A stretch of DNA of 51,652 nucleotides from Treponema sp. (GTDB taxonomy: Bacteria > Spirochaetota > Spirochaetia > Treponematales > Treponemataceae). Position numbers and translations under genes: made by a program. The DNA is taken from positions 1 through 51,652 of the forward strand of contig JAFZWX010000062.1 in the NCBI GenBank assembly GCA_017617145.1, in the 5' to 3' direction. The notes below the pieces were generated by a model. It worked only from the letters and a program-made list of their open reading frames with translations. It did not search any database and was not told the DNA's origin. Positions 44,578 through 51,652 of the stretch are shown one piece after another. Every line of letters starts with the position of its first letter. Positions within the stretch are counted from its first letter, which is position 1.

Positions 44578-46683
44578 ATGGACGAGTTTGACCAGACACA
44601 GGAAGAAGAAATTCAGCCTTCAAGCGGACCAATCGAAGATATTTTACCAACAACAAACGAAGACGAAATGAAAAAACTCATGCAGGAGCTTGACCGCGAG
44701 CAGGCCTACCGTGAGCACAAATGCTGGCGTCAGTATATTACTGTTATTGTTTCTTTTGTGTTTGTATTTTTCCAGCTTTACGCAACAATTTCGGGACTGG
44801 TAACTGCACAGGTTTTGCGTGCAACTCACCTTGCTTTTGTTCAGCTGCTGGCATTTTTACTTTTTCCTCCTACTAAGAAGAGTCCTAAGAATACGCTGCC
44901 ATGGTACGACGTAGTGCTTGGTCTTGTTGGTGCTGCCTGCTGGATGTACATCGTTGGCGGATACTCCGAAAAGTTCCTTGCTTTTGTAAACGGTATTTTT
45001 AAGACAAACCTTCAGCCTTTGTTTACCCGCGCCGGGGCTTACACTGTTTTTGATATTGTAGTTGGTATTGTTGCCATTGTTATTTTGTTCGAAAGCTGCC
45101 GCAGAATTGTAGGACTTCCTATTATGATTATTGCGGGAGTTTTTATTCTGTACGGATTTATCGGTAAGTATTTGCCGGGATTTTTGAACCACCGCGGTTA
45201 CTCTCTTACACGAGTTGTTTCGCATTTGTTCTATACAACTGAAGGAATTATTGGAACTCCGATTGGCGCCTGTTCTACGTTTATATTCCTTTTCATAATG
45301 TTCGGTGCGCTTCTGGAAAAAACAGGAATCGGTCAGTTCTTTATTGATATTTGTAATGCAATTGCCGGTGGAGCAAGCGGAGGGCCTGCAAAGGTTGCTG
45401 TTCTTTCGAGTGCCTTGCTTGGAACTGTCAGTGGTTCGTCTGTTAGTAACACAGTTGGTTCTGGCTCGTTCACAATTCCAATGATGAAAAAACTCGGTTA
45501 TAAGGGTGAGTTTGCTGGTGCCGTAGAAGCCGCAGCCTCAACTGGTGGTCAGCTCATGCCGCCGATTATGGGTGCCGCCGCCTTTCTTATGGCCGAAAGT
45601 CTTGGCATGCCTTACATCACAATTGTTAAGGCTGCAATCATTCCGGCAGTTTTGTACTTTGCAGGAATCTTTATTACCGTTCACCTCGAAGCAAAAAAGC
45701 TTGGTCTCAAAGGCCTGCCACGTGAACAGCTTCCAAAGGCTTTACCGCTCTTCCTTAAAAAAGGCTACATGATTTTGCCACTTATCGTAATCATTTACTT
45801 TTTGTGTGCAGGATTCACTGCAGTATTTGCAGCACTTATGGGAATTGTTGCATGTCTGATTATTGGAGTTGCTGTACCGCTTGTGGATCTTGCAAAGGGC
45901 CGCAAACCTACATTTGGCGCAAAGGATATTGTAGACGTAGTTTGTGCCGCTGCCCGCAACGTTATTTCTGTAGCAATTGCCTGTGGAATGGCAGGAATCA
46001 TTATTGGTATTGTTACTTTGACAGGACTTGGTCTTAAGATGGGTGCAGGACTTGTTTCGCTTGCTCACGGAAAGCTCTTCTTGACCCTGTTCTTTACAAT
46101 GATTGCTTCGATTATTCTTGGTATGGGTGCACCTACAACTGCCAACTATCTTATTACTTCGACAATCACAGCCGGTGCAATTATCCAGCTTGGAGTTCAG
46201 CCGATTGTTGCACATATGTTTGCCTTCTACTTTGGTATTATTGCCGATGTAACTCCACCAGTTGCCCTTGCAGCCATAGCGGGTGCGGCCATAGCAAAAG
46301 CCAAACCTATGAAGACGGCGGTGAACGCAACCAAACTTGCAATCGGTGCTTTTATTATTCCATATATGTGCGTTTATAATCCGCAGATGCTCATGCTCGA
46401 CGCAAAACCTCTTGGGGTTATTATGATAATTATTACTGCGCTTATTGGTATGTTTGGAATCAGTGTTGCACTGGAAGGATATGGACTTAAGAATACGGGC
46501 CTTTTTGCAGGAAGTAACAAGCCTCGCGCACTTGTGATTAGTTTTGATGTACTTGAGCGCATTTTGTTTGCTGTTGCCGGTCTCTTCTGTGTTCTGCCGG
46601 AAACCAAGACAGATATCATAGGGCTTTCACTTATGGCAGTGCTGCTGGTTTATCAGGGAATGGTAAAGAAGTTTAGCCGTTAA
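44578..46683 (+). CDS. TRAP transporter fused permease (4TM/12TM)
   Basis: A 701-residue membrane protein combining the small and large TRAP subunits. An acidic cytoplasmic N-terminus (about 50 residues) is followed by about 16-18 membrane segments. The TRAP signature regions are GTVSGSSVSNTVGSGSFTIP, EAAASTGGQLMPPIMGAAAF and GMGAPTTANYLITS. It uses an ion gradient to import the solute captured by the TAXI protein. AAAGGAGAG lies five bases before the ATG. This closes the transporter operon. Confidence 0.95.
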   Translation: MDEFDQTQEEEIQPSSGPIEDILPTTNEDEMKKLMQELDREQAYREHKCWRQYITVIVSFVFVFFQLYATISGLVTAQVLRATHLAFVQLLAFLLFPPTKKSPKNTLPWYDVVLGLVGAACWMYIVGGYSEKFLAFVNGIFKTNLQPLFTRAGAYTVFDIVVGIVAIVILFESCRRIVGLPIMIIAGVFILYGFIGKYLPGFLNHRGYSLTRVVSHLFYTTEGIIGTPIGACSTFIFLFIMFGALLEKTGIGQFFIDICNAIAGGASGGPAKVAVLSSALLGTVSGSSVSNTVGSGSFTIPMMKKLGYKGEFAGAVEAAASTGGQLMPPIMGAAAFLMAESLGMPYITIVKAAIIPAVLYFAGIFITVHLEAKKLGLKGLPREQLPKALPLFLKKGYMILPLIVIIYFLCAGFTAVFAALMGIVACLIIGVAVPLVDLAKGRKPTFGAKDIVDVVCAAARNVISVAIACGMAGIIIGIVTLTGLGLKMGAGLVSLAHGKLFLTLFFTMIASIILGMGAPTTANYLITSTITAGAIIQLGVQPIVAHMFAFYFGIIADVTPPVALAAIAGAAIAKAKPMKTAVNATKLAIGAFIIPYMCVYNPQMLMLDAKPLGVIMIIITALIGMFGISVALEGYGLKNTGLFAGSNKPRALVISFDVLERILFAVAGLFCVLPETKTDIIGLSLMAVLLVYQGMVKKFSR

Positions 46684-46711
46684 TGAAGTTAGCAAAGCTT
46701 TACTTCATTAA
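46680..46711. terminator. Hairpin spanning the TRAP permease stop codon
   Basis: TTAATGAAGT (46680-46689) and ACTTCATTAA (46702-46711) form a 10-bp stem with a 12-base loop, and the TAA stop lies within the left arm. No T-run follows, so it could be a weak terminator or an mRNA 3'-end stabiliser. It also marks the edge of the accessory region. Confidence 0.5.
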
Positions 46712-46719
46712 ATTATAAT

Positions 46720-46780
46720 TTACTTCACTACAAACTTCACTAACTTCACTTGGTACTTCACTAATTTCTTCATTATTCCA
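46720..46780. repeat. Degenerate TTCACT short repeats ahead of a headless gene
   Basis: Five or six imperfect copies of ACTTCACTA-like sequence lie between the TRAP operon and the truncated AlbA/AAA_4-type gene. In the frame of that gene they read as an open low-complexity string (NFTNFT...). They may be slippage-prone remains of the lost 5' end or protein-binding sites. Confidence 0.55.
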
Positions 46781-46810
46781 GTACCAAATACAACACCCGT
46801 TCGTTATGTT

Positions 46811-47947
46811 TTGGAAATTGCTGTTAAAAAAAGCAAATCTATCCCTGTTGTGTTTCACGAAGATGGACTTTTGGGCGTTTTTGTAAGAAATTTTGGAAGT
46901 ACAGTTACAGTTACCCCAGAACAAATTCGTGACATGGTTTTACTTAGTGATAACACACCGTTTGACCAGACATTCACTGAATCGGAATTCAACTCCTCAA
47001 ATTTTACAATCCTTTCAGAAACTTACAAAAATAAAACAGAATCAGAGCTAACAGAAAAAGCTTTGATTTCCATAGGTTTTATGAATACAGAAAAGGCTCT
47101 TTCACGTGGAGCGTTACTTTTTGCAGATAATTGTAAAGATGAACGTACAAAAATTACAGCAACCCAATGGCCGGATGTAACAAAAGGAAGTTCTGTCATT
47201 CTCGCAAGTGAAGAATTTACTGGAAATCTTATTGACAGTATTTTGTTCACGGTCAGATTTGTACAGAATCATTCGGTTAATGGTTTCGTAAAAGAGGCAG
47301 AAGGACGAAGTGATTATGTATCTTATCCAGCTCGCTCCATTACAGAAGGTATAGTAAATGCCGTTGCGCATAGAAATTACTTTATTGATGGAAGTCAAAT
47401 AGAAATCAACCTTTTCAAAGATCGTCTTGAAATTACTTCACCCGGGTCACTGCTTGGGGTTCGGCAATTAAAAAAAGAAAAAAATATAGCTTCAATTATT
47501 CCCCGTCGCCGTAATGAAGTAATTTGTGCAGTTCTTGAAAAATGCCGTTATATGGAATCCAAAGGATCTGGATTTGATAAAATTCAGGCAGATTACGAAG
47601 GAAAAGGAGAAAAGCATAAGCCCTTTGTTTCTGCCGATGAATCTTCATTTACTTTAACTCTTCCAAATCTTACATATGCAAGCGGTGTAATTGATGAAAA
47701 CAGCATCCCGATAATTTACACGTCTCAAATTCTTACAGGAAAGAATGATGATAAAATTCTTTCATTCTGTTATGTAAATGAGCATTCTGCAAAAGAAATT
47801 GCTGAATATCTTGGAATAAAACCTTCTTCATATTTTCGAAAAGAAGTGCTGGAGCCTCTTATTTTACAAGGTCTTCTTCTTTCAAACAACGAACAACGAA
47901 ACGCTTTATTTATTGCAAATAAAGAAAAGGTATTCTTAGGAGACTAG
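46811..47947 (+). pseudogene. AlbA_2/AAA_4-type ATP-binding regulator, 5' truncated
   Basis: About 378 codons match the middle and C-terminus of the putative DNA-binding/ATPase regulators often annotated ATP-binding protein or RecG-like: PVVFHEDGLLGVFVRNFG, MVLLSDNTPFDQ, then the GHKL-like SITEGIVNAVAHRNYF and MESKGSGFDKI, and a C-terminal winged-helix-like part. The usual N-terminal AlbA_2 domain of about 100 residues is absent. The frame continues upstream as a short low-complexity string to a TAA near 46709, with no ATG; the only start candidate is TTG at 46811. I regard it as a decapitated gene, though a shortened protein might still be made. Confidence 0.75.
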
Positions 47948-47954
47948 AAATACT

Positions 47955-47996
47955 TTAGTTCATAGTAAAGGAACCTGTAATTATTACTTCTTTCAT
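47955..47996 (-). other. 13-codon ORF with strong ribosome-binding site, probable gene stub
   Basis: A perfect AAGGAGG stands about six bases before an ATG at 47996 that opens only 13 codons (MKEVIITGSFTMN). The site is downstream of the BspA-like stub on the same strand and convergent with the AlbA/AAA_4-type gene. The most likely reading is the start of a gene whose remainder was lost; a genuine microprotein is possible. Confidence 0.45.
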
Positions 47997-48011
47997 TTTT
48001 TATTCCTCCTT

Positions 48012-48416
48012 TTATTCTTTGTCAAATGGATAGTTTTGTTTTTGTAAATATTCAATAAAAGACGGATCAAGTCCGCTGCGGTTATTACAATTATATATAC
48101 TCCCAGGTTTAAAATTTATATTGGCACCATCTGGGATATTCATTTTTACCGGTCCTCCGCTCAAACTTATTGAACCATTAAACTTTTTTAATGATTTTGG
48201 AAAATAGAGTTCTATAACATAATTGTTGTTAAAGTTATTGTAATTAGTTAAATCCAATTTTATATTATTTATTTCTTCTATTCCTTCTTCAAAAATAATA
48301 GTGCCAGACGAATTATACCAAATTGTTCCCCTCCAATTCTTGCCAACTACAACTTCAGCCCCCGTGCAAATCAATTTATTTGCCGCAAATCCGAATGCAA
48401 CAAGGATTTGCGGCAA
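48012..48416 (-). pseudogene. BspA-like (leucine-rich) protein, 5' truncated
   Basis: About 120 codons resemble the BspA/LRR_5-type surface proteins of treponemes: VELYFPKSL-like strands with IIFEEGIEEINNIKLDL, then KMNIPDGANINFKPGSIYNC. There is no ATG. The open frame begins at a TTG inside the hairpin chain 48380-48457 and its first 14 codons are that palindromic DNA, so the true 5' end has been replaced. The C-terminus is intact with a TAA. Probably not expressed as a normal protein. Confidence 0.6.
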
Positions 48417-48457
48417 TGGAATTTTTCAAGTTCCATTGCCTAGTGTGCACTAGGCAA
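48380..48457. repeat. Chain of three interlocked hairpins with alternating TTGCC/GGCAA
   Basis: On the plus strand 13-bp arms (48380-48392/48404-48416), 10-bp arms (48412-48421/48431-48440) and 10-bp arms (48436-48445/48448-48457) are all perfect, and neighbouring hairpins share their TTGCC or GGCAA ends. The order is TTGCC, palindrome, GGCAA, palindrome, TTGCC, palindrome, GGCAA, with three unrelated palindromes. The middle hairpin competes with both outer ones. Confidence 0.85.
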
Positions 48458-48615
48458 AAAGTTTGGAAAGCTAGTATGGGTTTCTAGCAAATTCAAAAAA
48501 AATGAATTATAATTTTTTACATAGGCACAGCTTTTTTAAGAAGTTTTGATAAATATACAACTTTCTCTTTTGGCGGCGACAAGTTTGCCGGCAGAGAAAC
48601 AATAACAGGTGCATT
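48458..48615. other. Non-coding stretch upstream of the methyltransferase
   Basis: Two more small hairpins (GCTAG/CTAGC, 48470-48488; AATTCA/TGAATT, 48490-48508) follow the hairpin chain. A weaker imperfect stem follows, TTTCTCT pairing with AGAGAAA, just before the start of the methyltransferase gene. I see no gene. TATAAT (48508-48513) could be a -10 box for the methyltransferase gene. Confidence 0.5.
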
Positions 48616-49407
48616 ATGGAAATTACTATAAAAAAATACGACAACGGAAATCCTTTTGATTTTGGAAAAACCTCAGAAGTTTATGCAAAGTACCGCGACA
48701 TTTATCCGCCGGAATTTTATGAAAAACTTGTTGAGCTTAAGCTTGGTGTAAAGGGCCAGCACTGCCTTGACCTTGGAACAGGCACCGGAGTACTTCCAAG
48801 AAACATGTACAAGTATGGCGCCCAATGGCTTGGCACAGACATTTCCGAAAATCAGATTAAGTATGCACAAAAGCTTTCACAAGAAAACGGCATGGATATA
48901 AAATATCTTGTTTCTTCTGCAGAAGAGCTTGATTTTCCGGCCGGAAGTTTTGACATTGTTACTGCCTGCCAGTGCTTTGGATATTTTAACAAAGAGGTGA
49001 TTCTGCCAAAGATTCACAAATTCCTTGTGGATGACGGACACTTTGCAGTTTTATTTATGGCCTGGCTCCCTTATGAAAGCGAAATTGCCATGACAAGCGA
49101 AAACATTGTTTTAAAATACAACCCCGACTGGAACGGCGGCCGCATGAAACGCTACGACCTTCCCGAACCAGAATGGTCCAAAGAATATTTCACCCTTGCA
49201 AATGCAATCACCTTTGACATCCCCCTGACCTTCACCCGCGAAGGCTGGCACGGAAGAATAAAATCCTGCCGCGGAATCGGCGCCTCCAACCTGAGCCCCG
49301 AACAAATTGCCGCCTGGGAAAAAGAACATCTTGAATACATGAACACCCTGCCAGAAACTTTTGAAATTCTTCATTATGTTTCGATGCTGGATTTTAAGAA
49401 GAAGTAG
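48616..49407 (+). CDS. Class I SAM-dependent methyltransferase
   Basis: A 263-residue methyltransferase with Rossmann motif I HCLDLGTGTGVLPRNMYKYG (about 52-70), the acidic motif II residue in LGTDISENQI, motif III around YLVSSAEELDFP and post-motif GSFDIVTACQCF. It resembles the Methyltransf_11/UbiE-like group; the substrate is unknown. AGG lies about seven bases before the ATG. It is complete and intact, unlike its neighbours, and sits 17 bases ahead of the Rpn-like gene. Confidence 0.92.
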   Translation: MEITIKKYDNGNPFDFGKTSEVYAKYRDIYPPEFYEKLVELKLGVKGQHCLDLGTGTGVLPRNMYKYGAQWLGTDISENQIKYAQKLSQENGMDIKYLVSSAEELDFPAGSFDIVTACQCFGYFNKEVILPKIHKFLVDDGHFAVLFMAWLPYESEIAMTSENIVLKYNPDWNGGRMKRYDLPEPEWSKEYFTLANAITFDIPLTFTREGWHGRIKSCRGIGASNLSPEQIAAWEKEHLEYMNTLPETFEILHYVSMLDFKKK

Positions 49408-49424
49408 AAATCTCCAGACGTCGC

Positions 49425-50225
49425 GTGCCAAACAACATCAAACCGTTCGAGGAGCTCACTCTAGCGGATGATTTTATGTTCTATCAGGTTATGCAAGATG
49501 ATGAAATCTGCATTGGGGTTCTGGAACGTCTGCTCAAAATTGAGATTGACCACATTGAGCGGCAGGAGCTCCAGAAAGAAATCAAGCCTTATTATCAGAC
49601 AAAGTACATCAAGCTGGATGTATATGTAAAAAATGATGATAAGATTTATGACATTGAAATTCAGAACGAAGACATGGATGAACTGCCCAAAAGAGTCCGG
49701 TATTATCAGAGTATGATTGATTCAAACGAACTTTTGAAAGGCATGGAATACAGAAAACTTCCAGAGAGTATAATTATCTTTATCTGTACAGGCGATCCGT
49801 TTGGAAAAGGATTCGCGCAATACTCTTTCAAGAATATATGTCTAGAAGAAAAGGAACTTGTTCTTCAGGATGAATCTACTAAATATTTCTTCAATTCAGA
49901 TGCCGCAGATAAAGCTACTGATATTGAAATCCGTTCATTCCTTGATTATATTAAGAATAAGCGACCAACAGACAGTTTTACTAATACAATAGATTTAGCT
50001 GTGCAAAAGGTAAAGAAAGACGAGTCTCTAAGGGGGATTTACATGTGCGAACCAATACGTATTCAAGATGCAAAATGGGCAGCAAGAGTTGAAGCTGCAA
50101 AGAATTTGCTTCGAATGAAACTTGGAACTATTGAACAAGTTGCACAAGCTACAGACCTCCCCTTAAAGAAAGTTCAGGAACTTGCAGAAGAAGTCGCTGC
50201 AGAAAAACAACAGCAGAAACAATAA
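49425..50225 (+). CDS. Rpn/PD-(D/E)XK nuclease family putative transposase
   Basis: A 266-residue protein of the recombination-promoting nuclease family (PF12784-like). It has the N-terminal signature KPFEELTLADDFMFYQVM, the nuclease core KLDVYVKNDDKIYDIEIQNE with the acidic and Gln/Glu residues of the PD-(D/E)XK fold, and RVRYYQSMIDSNELLKGMEY. A coiled Gln-rich C-terminus (KKVQELAEEVAAEKQQQKQ) ends it. The GTG at 49425 is chosen because the family signature starts right after it and an in-frame TAA lies shortly upstream. Such genes multiply within genomes and promote recombination; many are associated with mobile regions. Confidence 0.88.
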   Translation: MPNNIKPFEELTLADDFMFYQVMQDDEICIGVLERLLKIEIDHIERQELQKEIKPYYQTKYIKLDVYVKNDDKIYDIEIQNEDMDELPKRVRYYQSMIDSNELLKGMEYRKLPESIIIFICTGDPFGKGFAQYSFKNICLEEKELVLQDESTKYFFNSDAADKATDIEIRSFLDYIKNKRPTDSFTNTIDLAVQKVKKDESLRGIYMCEPIRIQDAKWAARVEAAKNLLRMKLGTIEQVAQATDLPLKKVQELAEEVAAEKQQQKQ

Positions 50226-50316
50226 CCCAATATTAGAAGCTGTAAATTGGGCAATCAAAATGATTTGCAGTCGATGATCCGTGCCAAAAAGAAACCAAGA
50301 ATCCCGGTAGTTTTCA
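50226..50316. other. Non-coding gap before the integrase stub
   Basis: It contains a small hairpin (CCCAAT/ATTGGG, about 50227-50252) that may terminate the Rpn transcript. I see no reading frame that continues the integrase homology upstream of 50317; a TAG in the same frame lies nine bases before it. Confidence 0.4.
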
Positions 50317-50508
50317 GCCGGCATAAACAAAAACGCCAGCTGTCATACCTTCCGGCATTCCTTTGCCACTCACCTTCTGGAAAACGGCTATGACATCAGA
50401 ACAGTTCAGGAGCTGCTAGGACACAATGATGTAAAGACAACTCAGATTTCTACACATGTTTTGAATAAAGGTGCCAATGGAGTTGTCAGTCCGCTGGATA
50501 GGATGTGA
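50317..50508 (+). pseudogene. C-terminal stub of an integron-type tyrosine recombinase
   Basis: Sixty-three codons match the C-terminal catalytic part of integron integrases (IntI): [20 protein letters not shown] (the HxxR box), [15 protein letters not shown] (the second conserved His), and the IntI-type ending [17 protein letters not shown] followed by TGA. XerC/XerD proteins lack this ending. The residue before THVLN should be the catalytic Tyr but is Ser (TCT), one base from TAT. The N-terminal ~80% of the gene is missing and a stop precedes the fragment in frame. It is a dead remnant of an integrase gene. Confidence 0.88.
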
Positions 50509-50593
50509 ATGGGTGAGTCCGGGTTTGAGTGGGGGGCTTATACGGATACGACTAAGAAATTTGCGTTTTACCCTAAGTCATGGTACTATAAAA

Positions 50594-50678
50594 ACATAAC
50601 GTTTCAGCGTAAAACTTATCACCGACATTTTTGCATAAATAAAAAAATTACGCTGGATATGGAGAAACAATGTTATGC
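50594..50678 (+). other. attC-like imperfect palindrome
   Basis: The outer boxes ACATAAC (50594-50600) and GTTATGC (50672-50678) pair over six bases. The next layer is GTTT/AAAC. The inner boxes CAGCGTAA (50605-50612) and TTACGCTG (50648-50655) are perfect 8-bp complements around a 35-base loop. Two bulges on the right arm (3 and 9 bases) give the asymmetric, unpaired-base pattern of integron recombination sites. R'' and R' only partly fit RYYYAAC/GTTRRRY and the spacer lengths are not canonical, so the assignment is tentative. It lies 85 bases after the integrase stub. Confidence 0.45.
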
Positions 50679-50681
50679 TCA

Positions 50682-50696
50682 CACGCCACTGGCGTG
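50682..50696. terminator. Small GC-rich hairpin before the NUDIX gene
   Basis: CACGCC/GGCGTG with a three-base loop, followed within 15 bases by an A-rich stretch. Read on the plus strand it lacks a T-run. It may be part of the mobile-element boundary rather than a terminator. Confidence 0.35.
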
Positions 50697-50720
50697 GTAT
50701 AGGAAATAAAAAAAGTAATT

Positions 50721-51134
50721 ATGGTAGATAAAATTCAAATGATTGGTACGGCTTTTTTGCCAATAGATAAATCCAACAAAAAAATTTTAGTTTCAAAAAG
50801 AAGTATGAATAAAAAATATTTTCCGGGCTATTGGGAAGTAATTGGCGGAAATCTTGAATTTGGGGAAGATTTTACAGACTGTGTAATCCGAGAAGTGAAA
50901 GAAGAGATAAACTGCAATATAAAAAATCTGACACATTTACATTCAAGAACAATGTATCTTAATGATTTGATGTATATTACAGTTGCTTATTATGGCGAAA
51001 TATTAGAAGAACCTGTTTTCAATAAAAATGAAATTTCTGAAATCAAATGGATTACTGAAAACGAAATAGACGATTTTGAATTTTGTCCTGGAGATGTTGA
51101 ATTATTGAAAATAGGTTTTAAGAGTATAAAGTAG
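50721..51134 (+). CDS. NUDIX hydrolase
   Basis: A 137-residue NUDIX protein with a complete signature: GGNLEFGEDFTDCVIREVKE, then EINCNI (Gx5Ex7REUxEExGU, with Ile-Asn in the last part). Such enzymes cleave nucleoside diphosphates linked to another group, often as housecleaning. The close MutT-like fold and short length fit a stand-alone enzyme; the substrate cannot be told. It is convergent with the DUF2442 gene with only four bases between stop codons. NUDIX genes are frequent cargo of mobile arrays. Confidence 0.92.
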   Translation: MVDKIQMIGTAFLPIDKSNKKILVSKRSMNKKYFPGYWEVIGGNLEFGEDFTDCVIREVKEEINCNIKNLTHLHSRTMYLNDLMYITVAYYGEILEEPVFNKNEISEIKWITENEIDDFEFCPGDVELLKIGFKSIK

Positions 51135-51138
51135 CTGA

Positions 51139-51420
51139 TCAGGCAATATGCGCCAAAGGATCTTCTACTTCAATTCCTTTTTCGTAAATTGTATAAGGGT
51201 CAATATCGATACAATTGTATTTATCGTATTTACCATCCAATGTCCATGCAAGAGTTCCGTTCAGTACAGTACAGTTATTCATGTAAAAATCTAAATCATT
51301 TAGTTTAGAGAAAACGCCTTTGCCTACTAAGTGAGATACATTATATTTTTTTATCTTTCCGTCTACGAAATAAACGAAAACATTATAATTGTCTTTAGGT
51401 AAAACCTGTACAACTTCCAT
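51139..51420 (-). CDS. DUF2442 domain-containing protein
   Basis: A 93-residue small protein of the DUF2442 family: VFVYFVDGKIKKYNVSHLVG, then GVFSKLNDLDFYMNNCTVL, TLAWTLDG and a CIDIDPYTIYE ending. AAGGAGG stands six bases before the ATG and overlaps the end of the upstream DUF4160 gene. DUF2442 and DUF4160 genes are commonly adjacent and have been proposed as toxin-antitoxin-like modules; which partner would be the toxin is not shown here. Confidence 0.9.
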   Translation of the reverse strand: MEVVQVLPKDNYNVFVYFVDGKIKKYNVSHLVGKGVFSKLNDLDFYMNNCTVLNGTLAWTLDGKYDKYNCIDIDPYTIYEKGIEVEDPLAHIA

Positions 51421-51430
51421 TTGTACCTCC

Positions 51431-51652
51431 TTACTTAAGTGGATTTATTTTTGCTGGTAATTCCATATTTTTAGCCTGATTCCAACTATCTTTAAGTTCC
51501 TGCTTATGCAGTTCAGACCAAGCTAAAACCAATTTTAATTTATTTGATGGAATAGCTCCTTTTAGTACACAAGAATTTTCTATTTCTACTAATGCCTCTT
51601 GACCAGCATATTTTGCATGAAAATGAGGTGGTAAATGATCATCAAAATAAAG
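51431..51652 (-). CDS. DUF4160 domain-containing protein (5' end outside window)
   Basis: The last 73 codons of a DUF4160 protein are visible, including the family core FDDHLPPHFHAKYAGQEALV and ending LPAKINPLK. The N-terminal ~15-20 residues lie beyond the right edge. Its stop codon is ten bases before the DUF2442 start, so the pair is co-transcribed, in the order DUF4160 then DUF2442. Confidence 0.85.
   Translation of the reverse strand, partial: LYFDDHLPPHFHAKYAGQEALVEIENSCVLKGAIPSNKLKLVLAWSELHKQELKDSWNQAKNMELPAKINPLK

Noticed and set aside
46700..46924. Minus-strand frame with repeated SEV residues opposite the truncated AlbA/AAA_4-type gene
   Set aside because: Its repeats come from the TTCACT DNA repeats and the rest is antisense to coding sequence.
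48380..48457. Retron or DGR origin for the hairpin chain
   Set aside because: No reverse transcriptase gene or template/variable repeat pair is visible anywhere in the window.
50509..50709. 66-codon open frame after the integrase stub
   Set aside because: It covers the attC-like palindrome and the small hairpin, has no ribosome-binding site and resembles nothing known; treated as non-coding.
46811..51652. A full integron cassette array
   Set aside because: Adjacent genes such as methyltransferase/Rpn (17 bases apart) and NUDIX/DUF2442 (4 bases apart) have no attC site between them. At most a remnant with one candidate site is present.

Overview
The window looks like chromosome from a gut- or rumen-type Treponema (Spirochaetota). 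The DNA is AT-rich. It carries cytoplasmic plant-polysaccharide hydrolases, many Cys-lipoproteins, an A2M-like/PBP1C pair, a CHASE2 cyclase behind an M48 lipoprotein peptidase, a GldA/F/G-like exporter with a DUF4340 partner, and a TAXI-type TRAP transporter. The genus is inferred from gene content and protein resemblance, not from a marker gene. I found no rRNA or tRNA gene.

Layout. (1) 1-12.0 kb: carbohydrate utilisation, with two esterases, an AraC regulator, a GH43 and a GH9 enzyme, all without visible signal peptides. An outer-membrane-type metallopeptidase and an ABC-2 exporter lie between them. (2) 12.1-24.3 kb: cell envelope, with an NlpC/P60 protein carrying a barrel-like C-terminus, a lipoprotein and a small CBM48-like protein. 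Next comes a four-gene run: orphan FecE-like ATPase, membrane protein, 2034-residue thioester A2M lipoprotein, PBP1C. (3) 24.3-32.4 kb, minus strand: a tandem PII-like protein with a DUF1538 membrane protein, luxS-mtnN, lspA, then SH3/M48/CHASE2-cyclase. (4) 32.5-42.9 kb: an FAD dehydrogenase, an exporter operon ending in pth, an ABC-F protein and an SH3 lipoprotein. (5) 43.0-46.7 kb: a TAXI-TRAP operon. (6) 46.7-51.65 kb: an accessory, eroding region. It holds a headless AlbA/AAA_4-type gene, a headless BspA-like gene that runs into a chain of hairpins, a methyltransferase, an Rpn/PD-(D/E)XK gene and the C-terminal stub of an integron-type integrase whose catalytic Tyr is Ser. An attC-like palindrome, a NUDIX gene and a DUF2442/DUF4160 pair follow.

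Three features run across the window. First, several families of palindromic repeats are scattered between and inside genes. One adds short in-frame peptides to three proteins. Another keeps its hairpin by compensatory changes and supplies the stop codons of two convergent genes. Second, at least six promoter-proximal genes have a -10 box so close to the ATG that their transcripts should be leaderless, while genes inside operons have clear Shine-Dalgarno sites. Third, the right end reads as a decayed integron or mobile-element platform, which is the best place to look for something undescribed.
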